Under the pieces are notes generated by a model that was not told the origin of the DNA, made no database searches, and saw only the letters and a program-made list of their open reading frames with translations. A DNA stretch of 64,000 bases, taken from DASXMR01 sp036495525 (GTDB taxonomy: Bacteria > Actinomycetota > Actinomycetes > Streptosporangiales > Streptosporangiaceae). The stretch lies in contig DASXMR010000139.1 of the NCBI GenBank assembly GCA_036495525.1, positions 35,831 to 99,830 on the forward strand. The letters run 5' to 3'. This document shows, piece after piece, positions 26,161 through 34,269 of this stretch (its first letter is position 1; each line of letters begins with the position of its first letter). The position numbers were made by a program, and so were the translations under genes.

Positions 26161-27453
26161 TCAGAGGCGGCCGGCCGCCTTGAGGCTCAGGTAGGCGTCG
26201 GCGAGCGCGCTCGGCAGCCGTCCGGGCGGCGCGTCGACGACGACGACACCTCGCTGCCGCAGCGCGGCCGACACCCTGCTGCGCTCGGCTGTCGCGCGCT
26301 CGGCGGCCGCAGCCGCATAGACAGCCGAGCTGTCGCCCCGCCCGGCGGCGAGCTGCGCGAGGCGCGGATCAGCGACCGCGGCGACGAGCAGCTGGTGCCG
26401 CGCCGTCAGCTGGCCGAGCCTCGGCAGCAGGCCGTCCTCGACCGCGGCCGGATGAAGGTCGGTCAGCAGCACCACCAAGCTGCGCTGCCTGGCTATCACG
26501 AGCACCGAGCTGGCTATCAGTCCCATGTCCGACTCGATCAGCTCGGCATCCAGCACCGCCATCGCGTCGGTGACGGCCGCCAGCACCCCGGACCCGCTGA
26601 CCCGCACGACCCTGGCCCTGACCCGCCGGTCAATCGCCAGCAAGTCGACCCGGTCCCCGGCATGCGAGGCGAGGGCGGCCAGCAGCAGCGCCGCATCCAT
26701 CGAGGTGTCCAGCCGCGGCACGCCGTCCACCCGGCCCGCTGAGGTCCGCCCGGTGTCCAGCACGATGACGATGCGCCGGTCCCGCTCGGGACGCCAGGTC
26801 CTGACCATGACGTCGCTCGCCCTGGCCGTCGAGCGCCAGTCGATCGAGCGCACGTCGTCGCCGAGCACATAGCTGCGAAGCGAGTCGAACTCGCTGCCCT
26901 GACCTCGCAGCAGCGAGCGGTGCTGCCCGTCGAGCAGCCTGAGCTGGGCGAGTTTCTCCGGCAAGTGCCTGCGGCTGCCGAACGGCGGCAGCACCCTGAT
27001 CACCCAGAAGCACCGGTGGCTGCCCTGCCGGCCGGCCAGGCCGAGCGGGCCGAGGGAGCGAACGGTCACCGGCCCGGCCAGTGCGTCGCCACGTCGCTGC
27101 GGGGTGATCGTGGTGGTCAGGGTGATCCTGCCGCCGGCTGGCACCTGCACCCGCGCCCGGCGGGGAGCAGCACCGGCGCTTGGCGGCCAGCCGTCCCTGA
27201 CCTCCCCGCGCAGCGGCCGCCGGGACGGGTTGCTGAGGGTCAGCTGCACGGAGCCGGACTGACCGAGCAGGATCCTGCTGTCACCGGACCTGGCCAGCTG
27301 CAGCTGCCGCACGCTCGCCGCGGCGGCGAGGTCGGCCGCGATGGCGGCCAGCACGGCCCCGTCGATAACGACCAGCGCGATCACCAAGCGGAAGGCGAGC
27401 AGGCCGAGCACGCCCGCCAGCGCGGCGAGCGCAGCGCGGCCGGTCAGCGCCAC
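26161..27453 (-). CDS. DUF58-domain membrane protein of the MoxR cluster
   Basis: A 430-residue protein with two closely spaced N-terminal helices (about 5-45), a beta-rich region and the DUF58 signature near residue 195-225 (FDSLRSYVLGDDVRSIDW, then SDVMVRTW). The later VLDTGRTS stretch recalls a von Willebrand A metal site. DUF58 proteins are paired with MoxR ATPases and are presumed substrates or partners in a chaperone-like complex. The gene ends the minus-strand operon, 31 bp after the moxR stop. No clear ribosome site precedes the GTG start. Confidence 0.88.
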   Translation of the reverse strand: MALTGRAALAALAGVLGLLAFRLVIALVVIDGAVLAAIAADLAAAASVRQLQLARSGDSRILLGQSGSVQLTLSNPSRRPLRGEVRDGWPPSAGAAPRRARVQVPAGGRITLTTTITPQRRGDALAGPVTVRSLGPLGLAGRQGSHRCFWVIRVLPPFGSRRHLPEKLAQLRLLDGQHRSLLRGQGSEFDSLRSYVLGDDVRSIDWRSTARASDVMVRTWRPERDRRIVIVLDTGRTSAGRVDGVPRLDTSMDAALLLAALASHAGDRVDLLAIDRRVRARVVRVSGSGVLAAVTDAMAVLDAELIESDMGLIASSVLVIARQRSLVVLLTDLHPAAVEDGLLPRLGQLTARHQLLVAAVADPRLAQLAAGRGDSSAVYAAAAAERATAERSRVSAALRQRGVVVVDAPPGRLPSALADAYLSLKAAGRL

Positions 27454-27484
27454 CGGCTGCCAGCCGCTGGCACGGTCACAGCGC

Positions 27485-28531
27485 TCATCGCGGTACCGGA
27501 ACCGAGGCGAGCACGCCGTCCAGCACCCCGTCGCTGGTCGTCCCCTCCAGCTCAGCCTCCGGCCGTAGCTGGACCCGGTGCCGGAAGGTCGGACGGGCCA
27601 GCGCCTTCACATCGTCCGGGGTCACGTAGTCCCGGCCGGAAAGCCATGCCCAGGCCCGGCTGCTGGCCAGCAGCGCGGTCGCACCCCGCGGCGAGACGCC
27701 GAGCAGCAGCGACGCGGAGGACCTGGTGGCACGGCAGATGTCGACGATGTAGCCGGTGATCTCCGGGGCGACGCGCACGCTGGCGGCTGCGGCGCCCGCC
27801 GCCGCCAGGTCCGCTGCCCCGGCGACCGGCCGCAGCCCGGCAGCCGCCAGGTCACGGGGGTCGAAGCCGGCGGCGTGCCGGTCCAGGATGCCGAGTTCCT
27901 CGGATCGCTCCGGCAGGCCGACGGTGAGCTTCAGCAGGAAACGGTCCAGCTGCGCTTCCGGCAGCGGATAGGTGCCCTCGTACTCCACCGGGTTCTGGGT
28001 GGCGGCAACCAGGAACGGGGCAGCCAGCGGGCGCGCCGAGCCCTCGACGGTGACCTGCCGCTCCTGCATCGCCTCAAGCAGCGCTGCCTGCGTCTTCGGC
28101 GGTGTCCTGTTGATCTCGTCGGCGAGCAGCAGGTTGGTGAACACCGGCCCCGGCCGGAACTCGAACCGCGCGGTCCGCGCGTCGTAGATCAGCGAGCCGG
28201 TCACGTCGCCTGGCATCAGGTCAGGGGTGAACTGCACCCGCTTGCTGTCCAGCGACAGCGCGCTGGCCAGCGCCCGCACCAGCAGTGTCTTGGCCACGCC
28301 TGGCACGCCCTCGAGCAGCACATGGCCCTGGCAGATGAGCGCGATCAGCAGTCCGGTGATCACGCCGTCCTGGCCCACGACCGCCTTGCCGACCTCGGCC
28401 CGGACCAGGGCTATCGCCGCCCGCGGGTCATCGCGCGGCAGGGCGGCCGGGTATGCACGGCTGTCACCGGTCATCGCCGGCCAGGAACCAGGCTGGCCAG
28501 CAGGCGGCGCCTCGGGTATCTCGGCGTTCAC
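27485..28531 (-). CDS. MoxR-family AAA+ ATPase
   Basis: A 348-residue MoxR ATPase. Walker A GVPGVAKT lies at about 75-82, Walker B LLLADEINR near 145-153, sensor-1 region VAATQNPVEYEGTYPLPEAQLDRF, and a C-terminal lid domain (YVTPDDVKALARPTFRHR). MoxR proteins are thought to act as chaperones that mature or assemble envelope complexes, together with DUF58 and vWA partners encoded alongside. The GTG overlaps the DUF4350 stop by 4 bp (GTGA), so it is translated in the same operon. Confidence 0.93.
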   Translation of the reverse strand: MNAEIPEAPPAGQPGSWPAMTGDSRAYPAALPRDDPRAAIALVRAEVGKAVVGQDGVITGLLIALICQGHVLLEGVPGVAKTLLVRALASALSLDSKRVQFTPDLMPGDVTGSLIYDARTARFEFRPGPVFTNLLLADEINRTPPKTQAALLEAMQERQVTVEGSARPLAAPFLVAATQNPVEYEGTYPLPEAQLDRFLLKLTVGLPERSEELGILDRHAAGFDPRDLAAAGLRPVAGAADLAAAGAAAASVRVAPEITGYIVDICRATRSSASLLLGVSPRGATALLASSRAWAWLSGRDYVTPDDVKALARPTFRHRVQLRPEAELEGTTSDGVLDGVLASVPVPR

Positions 28532-29778
28532 TGGGCGCGTACCTCCCTTTCCAGGGCATCAAGGTCGTCGGCGAGCGCGGTGAGCGCCGCGTCGCTGGCC
28601 GGCGGGGGTCCGAACAGCAGCGGCTCGATCCGGTCCGCTGTCATGGCCGGACGCCCCGGCCGGCCGGTGCGGGCCGCGAGCGCCGCCGCCACGGCAGCTG
28701 GTGACGCGCCGGCGGCCAGGCCAGCCGCGGGGATCAGCCGGCCAAGCACGGCACCGCGCAGCGCGGCGGCAGCGCGGTCGCGGGCCCGGCGGGACTGATA
28801 GAGCCTGCCATGGCCTTCCACGGTCTCCGCGGCCCGCACCACCACGGGAAGCCTCTCGGCGATCACTGGCCCTAGCCGGCGCGCCCGCCACAGCGCGGTG
28901 AGCAGCACGACGACGCCGAGCTGCGCAAGTACCAGATCCGCGCCGAGCGGCAGCAGGCTGGTCAGCGACCTGGGCTGCCCGGCAGCGACCGCCGATGGGC
29001 TCGGCACCAGCCAGACGATCCTGCTGGTGCCGCCGAGCAGGTTCAGGCTGAGCGCGGCGTTGCCGTCCTGGCTGAGATGCCCGTTCTGCAGCGGAGCGCC
29101 GGTGCCGAGGATCGTGATGACCCGGCCGGCCGCCGGGAACCGGACCAGGGACGCGATCTCGCCGGCCCGATAACACAGCACAGCAGCCGGGCCGCCTGGC
29201 AGCACCTGGTAACCGGGCCCGGCTAGCTGCGCGCTGCCCGCGAGCCGCGCGGCGGTGAGGCCGCAGCCCGGCTGCACCGAGCGCCCTGGTATGTCGCCGG
29301 CCAGCCCGATGCCCGGCGCGAGCGCCGCCAGCGCGGCGTCGTCCGGAGCGATGATCAGCAGGAACGAGAAACGCCCGCTGAGCGACCTGAGCTGCGCCGG
29401 GCTCAGCCGGCCGGGGCTGGTGACAATCAGGGTCGCGTCAGCGGTTGCGGCAGCGCCGCTGGCCGCCGTCGCTCCGGCGACCGTGGTCGTCCTGATGACC
29501 TGGTGGCCGAGGCTGGCCAGGAGGCCGGCCAGCGCGCGAGAGCCGGCCGGCCCGGTACTGGCCGGGTCGAGATAGCCGTTGCCGCCGCCGGCTGGCTGCA
29601 CCAGCCCCACGACAGTCCCGCCGAGCAGGATGAGCGCGATGATCGCCAGCGGGACCCGCCACGCCCGCCAGATCTGGCTGACGGCCGGCGAAGCGGGCGC
29701 GCTGGCCGGAAAGCCCTCCTCAGGCCGGCCAGCCGGCGGCGGGCCGGCCTGGCCGCCGGGCGCGACCGCCACGCTCAC
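28528..29778 (-). CDS. DUF4350-domain membrane protein
   Basis: A 416-residue protein. It has an N-terminal membrane helix at about 38-60 (RVPLAIIALILLGGTVVGL), an extracytoplasmic DUF4350 region (about 70-270, with GSRALAGLLASLGHQVIR), a second helix at about 278-297 and a cytoplasmic C-terminal region (about 300-416). DUF4350 is a GATase-like domain of unknown function always seen with MoxR/DUF58 genes in actinobacteria. Both ends overlap their neighbours by 4 bp (GTGA), evidence for tightly coupled translation and probably a stoichiometric complex. Confidence 0.85.
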   Translation of the reverse strand: MSVAVAPGGQAGPPPAGRPEEGFPASAPASPAVSQIWRAWRVPLAIIALILLGGTVVGLVQPAGGGNGYLDPASTGPAGSRALAGLLASLGHQVIRTTTVAGATAASGAAATADATLIVTSPGRLSPAQLRSLSGRFSFLLIIAPDDAALAALAPGIGLAGDIPGRSVQPGCGLTAARLAGSAQLAGPGYQVLPGGPAAVLCYRAGEIASLVRFPAAGRVITILGTGAPLQNGHLSQDGNAALSLNLLGGTSRIVWLVPSPSAVAAGQPRSLTSLLPLGADLVLAQLGVVVLLTALWRARRLGPVIAERLPVVVRAAETVEGHGRLYQSRRARDRAAAALRGAVLGRLIPAAGLAAGASPAAVAAALAARTGRPGRPAMTADRIEPLLFGPPPASDAALTALADDLDALEREVRAQ

Positions 29779-30497
29779 CGTGTCCGCCCCGCTGGCAGGC
29801 CCGGCTGAGGTCGGGGGCCACCGGATCCAGGGACTGCCAGCTCCGGCCCGGCGGCGCTGCCCCGGCTGGCCGCCTGCACCCGATCGTCGAGGTCGCTGAC
29901 CAGCTGGTAACCGGCTGCGGCGCCGGTGCGACCGCCGTACCTGACGTCGTCGAACAGCCGGGCAGCGGGTGTCAGATCGCCGGCCAGGACGGGCATCGCA
30001 TGGCCTGCCTCGGCCGCCAGCTCGGCGGCGGTGCGGCCGGGCCGCGGCTGGAGGACACCGCGCTCTTCGAGTTCGACGGCGATGGCCCGTACCCGCTCGA
30101 TGATCGCGGCAGTGAAGTCGCCGGCCGCGGCACTCCGTTCCGCCTCGTCCCGGTGGTCACGCGCGGTGCGGGCAGCGCTGGTCAGCACGCCGCCGCGACC
30201 GCTGCGCCGCGACCTGGCCGGCCCGATCCGCTGCAGGATCAGGGCAGCCGCCAGCACCACGACGATGGCCAGCGCGATCAGCGCCCACCAGCCACCAGGC
30301 ACGGCGACGTTCAGGTGCACGAAGAGCCGGTCGAGCAGCCTGCTGACCGAACGTGCCAGCCGCTGGAAAAGCGACGGCTGGTAGATCGACCTGGCCAGCT
30401 CACGACGGGCAAGCCGCTGCGCGGGAAGCCGGCCGATCAGCGTCCCGCCGGCCGGCCTGCCAGGGCCGGCCAGCCACGCCATTGCGAGCCCGATCAC
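29775..30497 (-). CDS. DUF4129-domain membrane protein
   Basis: A 240-residue protein: a short N-terminal hydrophobic stretch, then a clear membrane helix at about 70-92 (WWALIALAIVVVLAAALIL), then the cytoplasmic DUF4129 domain (about 110-215; RVRAIAVELEERGVLQPRPGRTAAEL and the ARLFDDVRYGGR block). Transglutaminase-associated and MoxR clusters often carry DUF4129 proteins, whose function is unknown. The GTG at 30497 overlaps the stop of the upstream gene by 4 bp; the reading frame is open far upstream, but only this start fits the operon pattern. Confidence 0.85.
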   Translation of the reverse strand: MIGLAMAWLAGPGRPAGGTLIGRLPAQRLARRELARSIYQPSLFQRLARSVSRLLDRLFVHLNVAVPGGWWALIALAIVVVLAAALILQRIGPARSRRSGRGGVLTSAARTARDHRDEAERSAAAGDFTAAIIERVRAIAVELEERGVLQPRPGRTAAELAAEAGHAMPVLAGDLTPAARLFDDVRYGGRTGAAAGYQLVSDLDDRVQAASRGSAAGPELAVPGSGGPRPQPGLPAGRTR

Positions 30498-32239
30498 CAG
30501 GCGGCGGGCCCGGCTGGCGCGCCGGGAGGTCCCGCTGGCGGACGCCAGGCCGTGGCGAACTCGTCGCCGGTCAGGCCACCGGGCCCGGCCTGGGCGGTCT
30601 GGGTGAGCACCAGGTCGAGGCCCTCGCGGCGGATCCTGAGGTCGATGTAGAGCAGCACGACGACGCCGGCCAGCAGCGGCCAGGTGATCGTGCCGCTGAC
30701 CACGTTCGATACCGCCGAGGTGACCAGGGAGAGCCCCGTGCCAGGCCCGTTGCCGGTCAGCCCGCCGCGAGCAGCGGTCTCGACCAGCAGGAACGGGATC
30801 CTCAGTACCAGGTCGACCGCCCCGACGATGAGCTCGCTCAGCAGCAGGATGCCCAGCACCCGCCAGAAGCTGTTCTCGGTCAGCCGCCAGGAGCGGCGAA
30901 GACCGTCCAGTGGCCCGGCGCGCTCGAGCACGATCGCTGCGCCGGCCAGGTTGAACCTGATCCACACGAACGCGGTGGCGCAGAACAGGAACAGGAAGCC
31001 CGGGATGCCGACCGCTGCCGCCGCGGCGCCGAGGTGGGCGGCAGCGAGTCCGAGGATGATGACGAACCACAGCGCCCAGGCACCGATGACGCAGATGCTC
31101 ACCAGGACGACTGCGCCGAGCACGGCGGGCATTCGCGGCAGGCCCGCCCGCCAGGCTTCGCCGAGGGTGAGCCGGCGGCCGAGCACGCCGCCGCCGATCA
31201 CGGCGCTGAGCATGGCGAGCAGCAGGAGCCCGACACCGTAGCTGAGCAGTCCTGACAGCAGGGCCGCGAAGGAGAAGCTGGCCAGTGCCGTCGAGTTCGG
31301 GGCGCGGCTCAGCTCAACCTGCAGCGGCGCGAGCAGCAGGGTCAGCACGGTTGTCAGGGCGGTGAGCACGATGGCGGCCAGGCCAAGGGTAGCGACCGGG
31401 TTGCGGCGGACGATGGTGAACGCGCCGCTCAGGATGTCCCCAAGGCCTAGCGGCCGCAGCGGCACGCCGCCTGGCGCTGCGGCGGCAGGCAGCCACCAGC
31501 CTTGCTGGCCGCCCTGCCCGTAACCGCCATAGGGACTGCCGTACGGCCCGCCGCCGTACGGCCCGCCGCCGTACGGGGCCCCGCCGTACGTTCCGTAGCC
31601 GCCGGCTGCGCCCGGCTGTACATACTGGCCCTGGCCCGGCTGGCCGTAGCCGCCGGCCTGCTGTTGGCCGCCGGCCTGCCCAGGGCCGTGCTGGCCGTAG
31701 TAACCCGGGCCAGGCTGCCCGTGCTGGCCGGCGTTGCCGTAGCCGCCGGCCTGGCCCTGGCCAGCCTGACCGTAAAAGGCCCGCTGCCCATAACCCGCAG
31801 GCTGGTCCTGACCCGGCTGACGGTAAGGGCTCGGCTGGCCGTGACCGCCAGCTTCTGGCTGTCCGTACTGGTCAGCGGACTGGTCAGCAGGCTGCGCATC
31901 GGGACCAGGCTGACCAGGCGCCTGCTGCCAGTAGGGGCCGACCTGGCCGTACGGATCCGACTGGCCGGGCTGGTCCTGGCCCGGCTGGCTGTGCAGTCCG
32001 CCGCCCTGCGCCCCGGCAGGCCATGCCGCCCAGGGTGCCTGCTGCTGACCGGCACCCGGCTGACCGTGCTGCTGGTCGCTGTGCGGCTGGTAGTCGTGAT
32101 GTTCCTGGGCCACGGAGCCTGGCTCCGGCTGGCGCGGGGCGGTCGAGCCCGGCGGGCGCTGGCTGGGTGGCGCCTCGCTGTCGGCTGGCTGGTCCTGGCC
32201 AGGCCCGCTCGGCTCGCCGGGCGCAGTGCTGTCGGTCAT
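30494..32239 (-). CDS. Membrane protein with GPDPase_memb-type domain and Gln/Gly/Pro-rich head
   Basis: A 581-residue protein. Residues 1 to about 250 are very rich in Gln, Gly, Pro and Tyr and include a PYGGG repeat from 15-bp DNA units; this head should be cytoplasmic and disordered. From about 265 (PLRPLGLGDILSGAFTIVRRNP) it becomes a polytopic domain with about six helices resembling the glycerophosphoryl diester phosphodiesterase membrane domain; no phosphodiesterase catalytic domain is present. AAGGAG precedes the ATG. It is the first gene of the five-gene minus-strand operon through DUF58 and diverges from mtnA. Function is unknown. Confidence 0.82.
   Translation of the reverse strand: MTDSTAPGEPSGPGQDQPADSEAPPSQRPPGSTAPRQPEPGSVAQEHHDYQPHSDQQHGQPGAGQQQAPWAAWPAGAQGGGLHSQPGQDQPGQSDPYGQVGPYWQQAPGQPGPDAQPADQSADQYGQPEAGGHGQPSPYRQPGQDQPAGYGQRAFYGQAGQGQAGGYGNAGQHGQPGPGYYGQHGPGQAGGQQQAGGYGQPGQGQYVQPGAAGGYGTYGGAPYGGGPYGGGPYGSPYGGYGQGGQQGWWLPAAAAPGGVPLRPLGLGDILSGAFTIVRRNPVATLGLAAIVLTALTTVLTLLLAPLQVELSRAPNSTALASFSFAALLSGLLSYGVGLLLLAMLSAVIGGGVLGRRLTLGEAWRAGLPRMPAVLGAVVLVSICVIGAWALWFVIILGLAAAHLGAAAAAVGIPGFLFLFCATAFVWIRFNLAGAAIVLERAGPLDGLRRSWRLTENSFWRVLGILLLSELIVGAVDLVLRIPFLLVETAARGGLTGNGPGTGLSLVTSAVSNVVSGTITWPLLAGVVVLLYIDLRIRREGLDLVLTQTAQAGPGGLTGDEFATAWRPPAGPPGAPAGPAAW
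31541..31600 (-). repeat. Four 15-bp tandem units in the GPDPase_memb gene
   Basis: Unit GTACGGCCCGCCGCC (plus-strand sense) begins at 31541 and 31556, with diverged copies at 31571 and 31586. It encodes the Pro-Tyr-Gly-Gly-Gly repeats of the head region. Confidence 0.85.
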
Positions 32240-32441
32240 TCTCCCGCTCCTTGCCGACCCGCGGTCCGGCGTGGGTCTGGCCGGCTAGCGGCGCGACCGC
32301 GCCGGCCCGCGCCCATACTTGCACGCCGGCCTGGCGCCTGCCGTGCCGCAGCCAGGACGAAATCCCATATTTATTACGAATGCCAGGCAAAGCCGCCGCG
32401 TGGACGTGGCGTCCTAGCGCCGCAGGCCGCAGACTCGGTTC

Positions 32442-33524
32442 ATGAGCGTTGCCGCACTGCGCTGGCTTGAGCCGCCGGAAGGCCCTGCCATCGCGCTGCT
32501 CGACCAGACCAGGCTGCCTGGTGCTGAGGAGCTCGTGCACTGCGCCGACGTGCCTGCGCTCATCGACGCGATCCGCCGGCTGGTGGTCCGCGGCGCACCG
32601 TTGCTCGGCGTCGCCGGGGCGTTCGGGGTCGCGCTGGCGGCCTGCCGCGGTGACGATGTGCCAGCCGCCGCCGCTGCGATCAGCTCGGCCCGGCCGACGG
32701 CGGTCAACCTGGGCTGGGGCGTCGCCCTGGCGCTGAGCGCATATCAGCGCGCCCTTGCCGCCTCCCCCCCAGCGGGAGAACGCGGTGCCGCGCGTGCTGC
32801 CGTCGCGCAGGCTCAGTCGATCGCGGCGCAGGATGCCGCGGCCAGCGCCGCGATGGCCGAGCACGGACTGTCACTGGTTCCCGCGGGGGCGCGGATACTG
32901 ACGCACTGCAACACCGGCGCGCTGGTGTCAGCCGGGGAGGGCACCGCCTTTGCGGTGATACTTGCCGCGCACCGGGCTGGCCGGCTGGATCAGCTCTGGG
33001 TGGACGAGACCAGGCCGCTGCTGCAGGGCGCCCGGCTGACCGCCTACGAGGCGGGCCGGGCCGGCATCCCGCACGCGGTGCTGCCCGACAGCGCGGCTGG
33101 CGCGCTGATGTCGGCTGGCCAGGTCGACCTGGTGCTGACCGGCGCGGACCGGATCGCAGCCGATGGCAGCGTGGCCAACAAGATCGGCACCTACGGGCTG
33201 GCTGTCCTGGCGCGCCATCACCAGGTGCCCTTCGTCGTGGTCGCGCCCACCTCCACGATCGACTTCGGCACCGAGACCGGCGCAGCGATCACCGTGGAGT
33301 ACCGGCCAGCCGGTGAGGTCACCAGCCTGGCCGGGCAGCCGGTCGCTCCGGCCGGCACGGCTGCCTACAGCCCGGCGTTCGACGTCACGCCTCCTGGCCT
33401 GCTGACGGCCATCGTCACCGAGCTTGGGATCATTCAACCGGTTACAGCGGGTAATCTGCGTGTCTCGGGCACAGGGCCTGATCTAGCTGACGGTCCCCTT
33501 GCCGCCGCCCTCGTGGAACGATAG
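32442..33524 (+). CDS. mtnA: Methylthioribose-1-phosphate isomerase
   Basis: Methionine-salvage enzyme that isomerises 5-methylthioribose-1-phosphate to the ribulose form. 360 residues, typical length. The catalytic pair is visible: Cys156 in THCNTGAL and Asp236 in TGADRIAADG, with VRGAPLLGVAGAFG near residue 49 and NKIGTY following. The ATG fits the family start. It diverges from the GPDPase_memb gene across 202 bp that contain an AT-rich patch (about 32361-32385), the best place for promoters. Its stop lies 5 bp before the mtrA ATG, so mtrA may be read from the mtnA transcript. Confidence 0.95.
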   Translation: MSVAALRWLEPPEGPAIALLDQTRLPGAEELVHCADVPALIDAIRRLVVRGAPLLGVAGAFGVALAACRGDDVPAAAAAISSARPTAVNLGWGVALALSAYQRALAASPPAGERGAARAAVAQAQSIAAQDAAASAAMAEHGLSLVPAGARILTHCNTGALVSAGEGTAFAVILAAHRAGRLDQLWVDETRPLLQGARLTAYEAGRAGIPHAVLPDSAAGALMSAGQVDLVLTGADRIAADGSVANKIGTYGLAVLARHHQVPFVVVAPTSTIDFGTETGAAITVEYRPAGEVTSLAGQPVAPAGTAAYSPAFDVTPPGLLTAIVTELGIIQPVTAGNLRVSGTGPDLADGPLAAALVER

Positions 33525-33529
33525 GAATC

Positions 33530-34207
33530 ATGAAAGGTCGCGTGCTAGTCGTCGACGATGACGCTGCCCTGGCGGAGATGCTGGGGATCGTGCTGCGCGG
33601 CGAGGGCTTCGAGCCCACGTTCGTCGCCGACGGGGAAAAGGCGATGGAGGTCTTTCGCGAGACCAAGCCGGACCTGGTGCTGCTTGACCTGATGCTGCCA
33701 GGCGTCGATGGCATCGACGTCTGCCGTCAGATCCGCTCCGAGTCAGGCGTCCCTATCGTCATGCTCACTGCAAAGAGTGACACCGTGGACGTGGTGCTCG
33801 GGCTGGAGTCCGGGGCCGATGACTACATTGTCAAGCCATTCCAGTCCAAGGTGCTGATCGCGAGGGTCAGGGCGCGGCTGCGCCGTACCGACGACCCGGC
33901 ACCGGAGATGCTCTCGATCGGCGACGTCAGCATCGACGTGGCCGGTCACTCGGTGCGCCGGGCGGGGGAGCCGCTGAACCTCACGCCGCTGGAGTTCGAC
34001 CTGCTGGTCGCGCTCGCGCGCAAGCCACGGCAGGTCTTCACCAGGGAAGTGCTGCTGGAGCAGGTCTGGGGATACCGGCACGCCGCCGACACCCGGCTGG
34101 TGAACGTGCACGTCCAGCGGCTCCGGGCGAAGATCGAGAAGGATCCGGAACGGCCCGAGATCGTCGTCACGGTGCGTGGCGTCGGGTATAAGGCGGGCCC
34201 GGGCTGA
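33530..34207 (+). CDS. mtrA: Response regulator MtrA
   Basis: Essential-type OmpR response regulator that in actinobacteria links the cell cycle and envelope stress to transcription. 225 residues. It starts MKGRVLVVDDDAALAEML, has phospho-acceptor Asp in LVLLDLMLPG, Lys in YIVKPFQSK, and the winged-helix block EVLLEQVWGYRHAADTRLV. High similarity to actinobacterial MtrA is recognisable by eye. It lies 5 bp after mtnA and 62 bp before mtrB, followed by lpqB: the canonical mtrA-mtrB-lpqB arrangement. Confidence 0.97.
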   Translation: MKGRVLVVDDDAALAEMLGIVLRGEGFEPTFVADGEKAMEVFRETKPDLVLLDLMLPGVDGIDVCRQIRSESGVPIVMLTAKSDTVDVVLGLESGADDYIVKPFQSKVLIARVRARLRRTDDPAPEMLSIGDVSIDVAGHSVRRAGEPLNLTPLEFDLLVALARKPRQVFTREVLLEQVWGYRHAADTRLVNVHVQRLRAKIEKDPERPEIVVTVRGVGYKAGPG

Positions 34208-34269
34208 TCAGTGCGGCCGCGGCGGTACCAGGACCGGCCTGGTGCGAGCCGCGAACAGCGAGGTAGGTC

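Noticed and set aside
27578..28798. 406-codon plus-strand frame opposite moxR
   Set aside because: Antisense shadow; moxR on the other strand has all AAA+ motifs.
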